A stretch of DNA of 13,325 nt from CAYTTA01 sp964440655 (GTDB taxonomy: Bacteria > Bacteroidota > Rhodothermia > Balneolales > Balneolaceae): NCBI GenBank assembly GCA_964440655.1, contig CAYTTA010000060.1, forward strand, positions 1 to 13,325, written 5' to 3'. Both the position numbers and the translations under genes were made by a program. Within the stretch, counting starts at the first letter, position 1, and each line of letters begins with the position of its first letter. Below the pieces are notes generated by a model. That model had not been told where the DNA came from. It saw only the letters and a list, made by a program, of their open reading frames with translations, and searched no databases. Shown here one piece after another: positions 6,626 to 13,325 of this stretch.

Positions 6626-7170
6626 TATCCCCTGGGCGTCCAGGGCTCTTCGGATTGGCCTGTGCGATGATTCTGCGTCCGGGCCAGAACAAAAAGCAGG
6701 TCGGAGAGCCGGTTCAGCCAGACCATCCCTTCCTCCGAGACCGGTTCCTGCTGTGCGCAGGCGACCACGGAGCGTTCCGCCCTCCGGCAGACTGCCCGGG
6801 CCATGTGGAGCAGCGCCCCCGGGCGACTCCCGCCGGGAAGAATGAAATGTCTGAGTGGGGGGAGAGACTCCTCAAAAAGGTCAATCCACTCTTCCAGACG
6901 GCGGATCTCCCCGCTGCCGATCCGTTCGATCACGGCTTTCGCCCCGGCCGGTGTGGCAAGATCGGCTCCCAGTACAAACAGTTTCGGCTGAAGTTCCCGC
7001 AGCACCTCCTGTACCTCAGGGACCGGTCCTTCCGACAGAATCAGCCCGATGACCGTATTGAGTTCATCGACATCGCCGACAGCCTGAAGGCGCGGTGAGC
7101 TTTTGGGAACACGACGCCCCCCGAAGAGAGAGCTCTCCCCCTGGTCTCCTTTTCCGGTATAGATTTTCAT
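6625..7170 (-). CDS. PduO-type cob(I)alamin adenosyltransferase
   Basis: This 181-aa enzyme transfers the adenosyl group of ATP to cob(I)alamin, making adenosylcobalamin for radical enzymes such as methylmalonyl-CoA mutase or B12-dependent ribonucleotide reductase. The family blocks are all visible: the N-terminal MKIYTGKGDQGESSLFGG (1-18) with RVPK, which hold ATP; VGDVDELNTVIG (31-42); FILPGGSRPGALLHMARAVCRRAER (109-133), the main cofactor-side motif; and WLNRLSDLLFVLAR (151-164). The length is typical. The start at ATG 7170 places the ATP motif right at the N-terminus, as in homologues. It follows yigZ by 12 bp and is very likely co-transcribed with it. No cobalamin riboswitch is visible in the short upstream spacer. 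PduO-type identity is clear; the specific symbol (pduO, cobO or mmaB) cannot be assigned. Confidence 0.94.
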   Translation of the reverse strand: MKIYTGKGDQGESSLFGGRRVPKSSPRLQAVGDVDELNTVIGLILSEGPVPEVQEVLRELQPKLFVLGADLATPAGAKAVIERIGSGEIRRLEEWIDLFEESLPPLRHFILPGGSRPGALLHMARAVCRRAERSVVACAQQEPVSEEGMVWLNRLSDLLFVLARTQNHRTGQSEEPWTPRG

Positions 7171-7182
7171 GAGAAGTTCAAA

Positions 7183-7851
7183 TTACTCTGTTTCCCATGA
7201 ATTTCCCAGTGTCTCGATCGATTCCAGAAGGTGCCGGGAGGAATCCAGCTCGCCGGCGAACGCATCGGATAGGGGGAGGGGACAGGCAAGCGTCAGACGC
7301 ACTTTCACTCCGTACTCGGATTCCTTTTCTGTAAGATTGTAGGTGTTTTTCCACCGCTCCACCTGACTCTGCAGTTCGTAGGGGTATTCGATCCGGAAGA
7401 GGCGGGTTGGGGTGAGCCGGTGCAGCCGGGCCTGTTCGATGCAGAGGCCGGCCGTGTGGCCGTACGATTCGATCAGTCCCGCCTTGCCCAGTTTTGTTCC
7501 CCCATAATACCGCACCACAATGCATCCCACATTGATCAGTTCCGCCGAGCGGAGCTGGTTCAGGATGGGCAGTCCGGCGGTCCCGCCCGGTTCGCCGGCA
7601 TCACTGGCATACTCCTCCGGTTGAGCGGGGTTGACCCTCCAGGCGTAGCAATGGTGCGTGGCGGTGGGATGCTCGCTCTTCGCCTCGGAGAGATGAAGTT
7701 CCATCTCCCCTGCTTCCTGCAACGGGAAGAGGGACCCCAGGAAGCGGGAACCTTTAATACGATAGCTGCACCGGGTCGGAATCCGGATGGTTCGGAGTAG
7801 ATTGGACTGGTTCTCGATAGCGCTTTTACCTTGCCTTTTAAGACAAAACAA
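7183..7851 (-). CDS. YigZ/IMPACT family protein
   Basis: A 222-aa protein of the YigZ (UPF0029, IMPACT) family. The eukaryotic relative IMPACT is a translational regulator acting on the Gcn2 pathway; the bacterial role is not settled. The signature block is complete: KGSRFLG (33-39), EHPTATHHCYAWRV (60-73), YASDAGEPGGTAGLPIL (81-97), then VGCIVVRYYGGTKLGKAGLIESYG (108-131). The C-terminal 70 residues form the smaller ferredoxin-like domain. The start is a TTG at 7851. No ATG or GTG is available in frame between an upstream TGA and the conserved core, and the next ATG (residue 50) would delete part of the fold. It is the first gene of the minus-strand cluster, with its promoter probably in the 113-bp divergent gap shared with sdhC (7852-7964). 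I saw no convincing consensus promoter there. Confidence 0.92.
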   Translation of the reverse strand: MFCLKRQGKSAIENQSNLLRTIRIPTRCSYRIKGSRFLGSLFPLQEAGEMELHLSEAKSEHPTATHHCYAWRVNPAQPEEYASDAGEPGGTAGLPILNQLRSAELINVGCIVVRYYGGTKLGKAGLIESYGHTAGLCIEQARLHRLTPTRLFRIEYPYELQSQVERWKNTYNLTEKESEYGVKVRLTLACPLPLSDAFAGELDSSRHLLESIETLGNSWETE

Positions 7852-7964
7852 CCGAATTTTCCCGAATAAATCGTAGCAGAACAGATGGCCGGCTGATGTC
7901 GGTTTTTCTGTGTAATCCGTCGGATATCAATCCGGTCTTTTCATCAATTTAACGATCTTTTCGC

Positions 7965-8663
7965 ATGTCATCACTGATTGAAGCAGCCCGGTCGCAGGTT
8001 GGTCGAAAACTGCTGACCGGAATCACCGGACTCCTTCTGGTATTCTTTGTCATCTTCCACCTGATCGGCAACCTCACCATTTTCGGGGGGGAGAATGACA
8101 TGAACCTCTACTCCCTGTTTCTGCGTGATTTCGGCTGGCTTCTCTGGGTGGCCCGGATCGGTCTGCTTGTGGCCGTCATTCTCCATATCTGGATCGGACT
8201 CTCCATCTGGTGGCGGCGTCGTACCCGCCGACCGGTGAACTATGCCGTCTACAGCACGAAGGGCGGGCCCAGCAAGATCAGTCTGAGCTCCCGGAGCATG
8301 GCTCTTACGGGTGTTGTGCTTCTTGTTTTTCTGGTTTTCCATATCAATACATTCGCGCTGGGGGATCCCGATCCGATCATGATTGACGGGCGGCAGGCTT
8401 GGGATCTGAGATCTCTGGTTATCGAGACCTTCCAGAATCCGCTCTATGCGTTTGGCTATACTCTGGTGATGGTGATGCTGGGTGCCCATCTCGGGCACGG
8501 GATCTGGAGTGCCTGCGTCTCTCTTACCATGAGAAAACCGAAACTTTCCGGGATTGTCTACACGGTCGGTGCGGTCCTTGCAGTCGCACTGGCGGTCGGC
8601 TTTATCTTTATTCCCCTTTATATCTACTTCACGGGCGGAACCGGCGCCCTGATTTCCGGATAA
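7965..8663 (+). CDS. sdhC: Succinate dehydrogenase cytochrome b subunit (type-B, five-helix, di-haem)
   Basis: This 232-aa integral membrane protein anchors Complex II and passes electrons to the quinone pool. Five hydrophobic helices can be read at about 17-37, 60-83, 113-131, 160-186 and 197-222. The likely haem ligands sit in the first four: His32 (FHLIGNL), His74 (HIWIGLS), His126 (FHINTF) and His175 or His178 (GAHLGHGIWSA). This fits the fused one-subunit, di-haem anchor of type-B enzymes, as in Bacillus subtilis, Wolinella and Bacteroidota, and explains why there is no separate sdhD. ATG 7965 has no Shine-Dalgarno sequence, as is usual in Bacteroidota. It heads the sdh genes but is followed by a 236-bp repeat-filled spacer before sdhA, longer than usual for an operon. 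Confidence 0.95.
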   Translation: MSSLIEAARSQVGRKLLTGITGLLLVFFVIFHLIGNLTIFGGENDMNLYSLFLRDFGWLLWVARIGLLVAVILHIWIGLSIWWRRRTRRPVNYAVYSTKGGPSKISLSSRSMALTGVVLLVFLVFHINTFALGDPDPIMIDGRQAWDLRSLVIETFQNPLYAFGYTLVMVMLGAHLGHGIWSACVSLTMRKPKLSGIVYTVGAVLAVALAVGFIFIPLYIYFTGGTGALISG

Positions 8664-8693
8664 AGGGACCTCTCTGTCCGAGGGCCGGGAAGC

Positions 8694-8871
8694 AAGGAAC
8701 CCGGCCGAAGGAACCCGGCCTCGTGGCCTGTGGATCCAGACAGACTCAACGCTCTCCGGAGATCATAATTCCCCGGAGATCCATAACAGGACAGCAGTCC
8801 TGAAAGATCCATAACAGGACACCAGCAGGTGCCTGATAGTTGCCTGAAACCTGGCACCCATCGTTGCCTGA
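8694..8871. repeat. Cluster of short direct repeats between sdhC and sdhA
   Basis: Three separate duplications fill this spacer. AAGGAACCCGGCC occurs at 8694-8706 and 8708-8720 (period 14). AGATCCATAACAGGACA occurs at 8777-8793 and 8805-8821 (period 28). GTTGCCTGA occurs at 8839-8847 and 8863-8871 (period 24). GGTGCC (8828-8833) can also pair with GGCACC (8853-8858). No open frame of interest is present. Confidence 0.85.
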
Positions 8872-8899
8872 CTTTTTTTGAAGAACCTAAACAGCGATC

Positions 8900-10819
<1,920 letters not shown>

Positions 10820-10842
10820 GCGGCCGATGACGCGTGATGGCC

Positions 10843-10964
10843 GGTGGGCCGTGNNNNNNNNNNNNNNNNNNNNNNNNNNNNNNNNNNNNNNNNNNNNNNN
10901 NNNNNNNNNNNNNNNNNNNNNNNNNNNNNNNNNNNNNNNNNNNNNNNNNNNNNGGTGGGCCGTG
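10843..10964. other. Scaffold gap of 100 N flanked by an identical 11-mer
   Basis: Positions 10854-10953 are exactly 100 unknown bases, the conventional length for a gap of unknown size. The 11-mer GGTGGGCCGTG ends the left contig (10843-10853) and begins the right one (10954-10964). The assembler therefore probably broke at a repeat, and the true spacer between sdhA and sdhB may be shorter or longer than shown. Confidence 0.95.
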
Positions 10965-10973
10965 AAAAACAGT

Positions 10974-11031
10974 GAAACGGCAGGCCGAGCGGCAGCGGAT
11001 TGAACGGCGGCGAATTGAGCGGCAGCCAGAT
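10974..11031. repeat. 15-bp tandem repeat between sdhA and sdhB
   Basis: GAGCGGCAGCGGATT (10987-11001), GAACGGCGGCGAATT (11002-11016) and GAGCGGCAGCCAGAT (11017-11031) are three consecutive 15-bp units. A partial copy (GAAACGGCAGGCC) precedes them at 10974-10986. The array starts 9 bp after the gap-flanking 11-mer and runs into the first of three hairpins. The 347-bp spacer (10820-11166) otherwise holds only the gap and those hairpins; I see no gene in it. Confidence 0.85.
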
Positions 11032-11092
11032 GGCTGCCAGTCTTGAAATATCTGCGTTGCAGATAGAAAAACAGCCGGTTAATGAGCGGCTG
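11021..11092. other. Three consecutive stem-loops upstream of sdhB
   Basis: Three perfect hairpins follow one another: GGCAGCCA/TGGCTGCC at 11021-11038 (8-bp stem, 2-base GA centre), TATCTGC/GCAGATA at 11049-11065 (7-bp stem, GTT loop) and CAGCCG/CGGCTG at 11072-11092 (6-bp stem, 9-nt loop). The last ends 74 bp before the sdhB start. None has a U-run, so they are not classical terminators. They could protect or process the sdhCA-sdhB message and so set the level of SdhB relative to SdhA. Confidence 0.6.
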
Positions 11093-11166
11093 ATTTGGCA
11101 GCGCGGTATACAGTTTACAGTGGCAGACTGACGATAATAGCACCGATTCCAACATAACGTACGACT

Positions 11167-11922
11167 ATGAGCAGCAGCAACATGACCATCAACCTGAAAA
11201 TCTGGCGTCAGAAAAACACGCAGGACCAGGGCCGCTTCGAGACCTACACGCTGGACAATGTTAACAAAGACATGTCCTTCCTGGAGATGATCGACGTGCT
11301 GAACGAGAAGCTCGTTTTGGAGGGGAAGGATCCGGTCGAATTTGATTACGACTGTCGGGAAGGGATCTGCGGCTCCTGTAACATGGTCATTAACGGGAAG
11401 GCCCACGGCCCCAAACGTCTTACGGCGGTCTGCCAGCTCCATATGAGGCATTACAGCGACGGGGACACGGTGGTTCTCGAGCCCGCACGAGCAGGTGCGT
11501 TCCCGGTGATCAAGGATCTGGTGGTGGACCGATCTGCCTTCGATCGGATCATCGCGGCGGGAGGATACGTCTCTGTCAAAACCGGTGCTGCACCCGAGGC
11601 GAACCTCATTCCGGTGGAGCAGGAAAAAGCAAACCAGGCTTTCGACTACGCAACCTGTATCGGTTGCGGTGCGTGTGTGGCGGCCTGTCCCAACTCTTCC
11701 GCCTCTCTCTTTACAGGTGCAAAGATTGCCCATCTGAACAAGCTGCCACAGGGCGAGCCGGAGCGCAAACGCCGTGTGATCGCGATGGTCGAGCAGATGG
11801 AGAAGGAAGGTTTCGGCGACTGCTCCAACTTCGGAGAGTGCGAGGCCGTATGTCCGGTAGGGATCAGCATCTCCGCCATTGCCGAGATGCGGCGCGACTA
11901 TCTGAAGGCAATTTTTGACTGA
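11167..11922 (+). CDS. sdhB: Succinate dehydrogenase / fumarate reductase iron-sulfur subunit
   Basis: This 251-aa subunit carries electrons from the SdhA flavin to the haems and quinone of SdhC through three iron-sulfur clusters. The N-terminal ferredoxin domain holds the [2Fe-2S] cysteines 63, 68, 71 and 89 (CREGICGSC, then AVCQLHM). The C-terminal domain holds the [4Fe-4S] ligands 164, 167, 170 and 229 and the [3Fe-4S] ligands 174, 219 and 225 (CIGCGACVAACP, then CSNFGECEAVCP). All expected cysteines are present and the length is typical. ATG 11167 is the likely start; Met6 is an alternative. There is no Shine-Dalgarno sequence. The gene is separated from sdhA by about 350 bp including the assembly gap, so it may have a promoter of its own, though none was convincing. 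Confidence 0.97.
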   Translation: MSSSNMTINLKIWRQKNTQDQGRFETYTLDNVNKDMSFLEMIDVLNEKLVLEGKDPVEFDYDCREGICGSCNMVINGKAHGPKRLTAVCQLHMRHYSDGDTVVLEPARAGAFPVIKDLVVDRSAFDRIIAAGGYVSVKTGAAPEANLIPVEQEKANQAFDYATCIGCGACVAACPNSSASLFTGAKIAHLNKLPQGEPERKRRVIAMVEQMEKEGFGDCSNFGECEAVCPVGISISAIAEMRRDYLKAIFD

Positions 11923-11960
11923 TTGAGAGGAAACCGGGCGGGCGCCTCGATGTTGTTATG

Positions 11961-12056
11961 GGGCGCTTCGGTGAACACGGACGTGCGTATTGCGTTCAAG
12001 GGTCGCTACGGTGAACCCGGGCGTGCGCGTGATATTTCAGGGGGCGCTACGTTGCT
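11961..12056. repeat. ~40-bp tandem repeat downstream of sdhB
   Basis: CGCTTCGGTGAACACGGACG (from 11964) recurs as CGCTACGGTGAACCCGGGCG (from 12004), and the matching 24-bp segments end at 11987 and 12027 (period 40). A third, truncated copy (GGGGCGCTACG) begins at about 12041. Each copy opens with a GGG-rich stretch. The array begins 38 bp after the sdhB stop. No U-tract terminator for the sdh genes was found here. Confidence 0.75.
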
Positions 12057-12082
12057 CTAAGGTGCTCCGTCATATCATCTCA

Positions 12083-12208
12083 TCTATCTGTTGTTATTCC
12101 GTTTTTGTGGCGGTTATTGGAATAACTATCCCATGCGCCCGTACTATACCTTCCCCTTCTATCTGTTGTTATTCCGGTTATCGGGCGCTCATTTGAATAA
12201 CTACCCCC
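12083..12208. repeat. 75-bp tandem duplication with a conserved hairpin in each copy
   Basis: TCTATCTGTTGTTATTCCG occurs identically at 12083-12101 and 12158-12176, a period of 75. In both copies it is followed by the complementary arm at the same distance. Copy 1 pairs GTTATTCC (12093-12100) with GGAATAAC (12119-12126). Copy 2 pairs GTTATTC (12168-12174) with GAATAAC (12195-12201). The intervening loops match at only about 11 of 18 positions while the arms are nearly identical. Copy 1 also has a second possible pairing, GTTATT (12113-12118) with AATAAC (12121-12126). The period is not a multiple of three and no gene covers it. Confidence 0.8.
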
Positions 12209-12289
12209 TTCGAATTAGAGAGGATGCTGTATCATATCCCTTCTGGTCTCTCGATCAAATGGTGCATGAATTGCAGGATTCACCTTTCG

Positions 12290-12297
12290 TATGTTTT
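12290..12297 (+). promoter_or_regulatory. Weak candidate promoter of the AraC-type gene
   Basis: TATGTTTT matches the Bacteroidota -7 element TAnnTTTG at all but the last base. It is preceded by TTG at 12271-12273, with a spacing of 16 bp, shorter than the usual 19 or so. It would give a leader of roughly 110 nt that includes the 13-bp repeat array. Weak evidence. Confidence 0.25.
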
Positions 12298-12308
12298 ACT
12301 TGTCGTTA

Positions 12309-12383
12309 ACCGGGCGTCAATCCGACGTAAAACCCTGGCGTCAAACTCTGGGGTCAAACCCTGGCGTCAATCCCTGGTGCCTT
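12309..12383. repeat. 13-bp tandem repeat just upstream of the AraC-type gene
   Basis: ACCCTGGCGTCAA (12332-12344), ACTCTGGGGTCAA (12345-12357) and ACCCTGGCGTCAA (12358-12370) are three consecutive 13-bp units. Diverged copies lie on both sides (ACCGGGCGTCAA from 12309, TCCCTGGTGCCTT to 12383). The array ends 31 bp before the start codon. Apart from this and the two upstream arrays, the 492-bp interval 11923-12414 holds no gene that I can support. Confidence 0.85.
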
Positions 12384-12414
12384 TACATCAACAGAAACAG
12401 AATCAAAAGGTCAA

Positions 12415-13287
12415 ATGGCGTGGCATGAGCGGATGAACGCCGCAGTAGAGTACATTGAGGAGCATCTGGACGGTGTGATCGATATGGTCGAAGTGGCCCG
12501 AAGGGCACGCTGTTCTGAGTACCATTTCCGGCGGATGTTTTCGTTTGTGGCAGGGGTTTCGGTATCGGAGTACATCCGTAGGAGGCGATTGACCCTTGCG
12601 GCACAGGATCTCCAGCAGCAGGATATCCCGGTGGCTGTTGTGGCGCGGAGGTACGGGTATAGTTCTCCGGATGCGTTTGCTCGTGTTTTTCAGGCTCATC
12701 ATGGATTCAGCCCGTCCCGTGTCCGGGGGATATCATCCCTGAAGGCCTGGCCGAGAATGACCTTTTATCTGACGATCAGAGGAGAAGAAATGGAGTATCG
12801 GATTGTTGAAAAGCCGGCATTCTGGCTGGCGGGTGTAAGTGCGAGGGTCCACATGCAGTTTGAAGGGGTGAATCCGGCGATTGCCGAGCTGGCCCGGAGG
12901 ATCACGGAAGAGCAGAGGGAACGGATGCGCGAACTGCAGGATCTGGAGCCCTTTGAGATTGTGAATGCTTCCTACGATGCCGATTATGGTTTCAAGGAGG
13001 AGAAAGGGGATCTGACTCATCTGATCGGGGTGTTGACTTCCCGCAACCCGGAGGACGATCTGCTTGATGCGGTTCCGGTTCCGGCTTCAACCTGGGCGGT
13101 CTTTCCTGTTGAGGGAGAGTTCCCTTCGGCCATGCAGGAGACGACGGCCCGGGTCTATGCGGAGTGGCTTCCGTCGTCCAACTACGAACTCGTTCCGGCA
13201 CCGCTATTCTCTTTCACCCGGATGACGAACGAGGAAAGAAATATCGCCTACAGCGAGATCTGGGTGGCGGTGAAAGAGGCATCGTAG
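12415..13287 (+). CDS. AraC-family transcriptional regulator with GyrI-like effector domain
   Basis: This 290-aa protein has the architecture of E. coli Rob: an N-terminal AraC DNA-binding domain and a C-terminal GyrI-like small-molecule-binding domain. Residues 5-105 contain two helix-turn-helix motifs: MVEVARRARCSEYHFRRMF with SVSEYIRRRRLTLAAQDL, then VAVVARRYGYSSPDAFARVFQAHHGFSP. After a linker, residues 127-288 begin with the usual EYRIVEKPAFWLAGVSARV and end with YELVPAPLFSF...SEIWVAVKE, typical of the drug- or metabolite-binding GyrI fold. The order (DNA binding first) is that of Rob and BmrR-like sensors, not of AraC itself. ATG 12415 gives a compact N-terminus with AAAGG four bases upstream. 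No target gene is obvious in the window. The 3' end of the gene, including the stop, is partly duplicated immediately downstream. Confidence 0.93.
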   Translation: MAWHERMNAAVEYIEEHLDGVIDMVEVARRARCSEYHFRRMFSFVAGVSVSEYIRRRRLTLAAQDLQQQDIPVAVVARRYGYSSPDAFARVFQAHHGFSPSRVRGISSLKAWPRMTFYLTIRGEEMEYRIVEKPAFWLAGVSARVHMQFEGVNPAIAELARRITEEQRERMRELQDLEPFEIVNASYDADYGFKEEKGDLTHLIGVLTSRNPEDDLLDAVPVPASTWAVFPVEGEFPSAMQETTARVYAEWLPSSNYELVPAPLFSFTRMTNEERNIAYSEIWVAVKEAS

Positions 13288-13325
13288 CCGTTCCCGGGTG
13301 GCGCCGCGAGAGAAACATCGTAGCC
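13262..13325. repeat. ~35-bp duplication of the AraC gene's 3' end at the right edge
   Basis: GGGTGGCG (13262-13269) followed by GAAAGAGGCATCGTAGCC (to 13289) recurs as GGGTGGCG (13296-13303) followed by GAGAGAAACATCGTAGCC (to 13325). The offset shifts from 34 to 36 bp because of a small indel. The first copy encodes the last residues (VAVKEAS) and the stop of the regulator; the second lies outside the gene and runs to the end of the window. Confidence 0.8.

Noticed and set aside
5184..6845. Long plus-strand open frame (553 codons) opposite glmM
   Set aside because: It lies wholly antisense to glmM and part of the adenosyltransferase gene, both with complete catalytic motifs. Its translation shows no recognisable domain and an odd composition; the open antisense frame follows from GC-rich codon bias.
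7852..7964. Divergent promoter pair for yigZ and sdhC
   Set aside because: The gap must contain promoters, but I could not find a sequence close enough to the TAnnTTTG or sigma70 consensus at a proper spacing on either strand.
8828..8879. Possible terminator between sdhC and sdhA (GGTGCC/GGCACC stem and seven Ts at 8873-8879)
   Set aside because: The T-run starts 14 bases after the stem, the loop is 19 nt, and a terminator inside the sdh operon is not expected. Only a weak 4-bp stem lies nearer the T-run.
12083..12208. CRISPR-like array
   Set aside because: Only two copies, with a 75-bp period and related rather than unique interiors; no cas genes in the window.
11990..12436. Small plus-strand open frames (68-72 codons) between sdhB and the AraC-type gene
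   Set aside because: They cross the tandem repeats, whose 75- and 40-bp copies shift relative to each other and to the frames; no domain, signal peptide or ribosome-binding site supports them.

Overview
The window looks like draft-assembly chromosome from a member of the Bacteroidota/FCB superphylum, most likely the Balneolia/Rhodothermia side. The reasons are the run yicC-gmk-rpoZ-coaBC on one strand, a one-subunit (fused, five-helix) succinate dehydrogenase cytochrome b followed by a large SdhA (639 aa) and SdhB, the GlmM with Bacteroidota/archaea-like motifs, and start codons that mostly lack a Shine-Dalgarno sequence. Lineage is inferred from gene content only. A run of 100 Ns (10854-10953) shows that the sequence is scaffolded.

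Layout. (1) 1-383, minus: 5' part of a gene for a membrane-anchored protein that runs off the left edge. (2) 384-498: divergent intergenic region with a four-copy 13-bp tandem repeat. (3) 499-1641, plus: a GNAT-fold protein of the YghO-like kind. (4) 1650-7851, minus: a probable seven-gene housekeeping cluster, in transcription order yigZ, a PduO-type cobalamin adenosyltransferase, glmM, yicC, gmk, rpoZ, coaBC. A good promoter candidate (3297-3325) lies just upstream of rpoZ. (5) 7965-11922, plus: sdhC, sdhA, sdhB for the type-B succinate:quinone oxidoreductase (Complex II), with unusually long, repeat- and hairpin-filled spacers. (6) 11923-12414: 492 bp of non-coding DNA holding three different repeat families. 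(7) 12415-13287, plus: an AraC-type regulator with a GyrI-like effector-binding domain. Its last codons are duplicated downstream at the right edge.

How the genes work together. The minus-strand cluster combines nucleotide and cofactor supply (Gmk, CoaBC, cobalamin adenosylation), transcription (omega), RNA turnover (YicC), cell-wall precursor synthesis (GlmM) and a protein of poorly known role (YigZ). The sdh genes couple succinate oxidation (or fumarate reduction) to the membrane quinone pool; a single di-haem anchor explains the absence of sdhD.

The genes are mostly ordinary. The most striking feature is that most of the longer non-coding gaps, plus one coding segment (the N-terminus of Gmk), carry a private short tandem duplication with its own unit: 13, 9, 14, 8, 14, 28, 15, ~40, 75, 13 and ~35 bp. 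Several of these also carry perfect stem-loops. The clearest are three successive hairpins between sdhA and sdhB, and a 75-bp duplication between sdhB and the AraC gene whose hairpin arms are better conserved than the loops. No defence system, CRISPR array, insertion sequence, tRNA or rRNA was seen.
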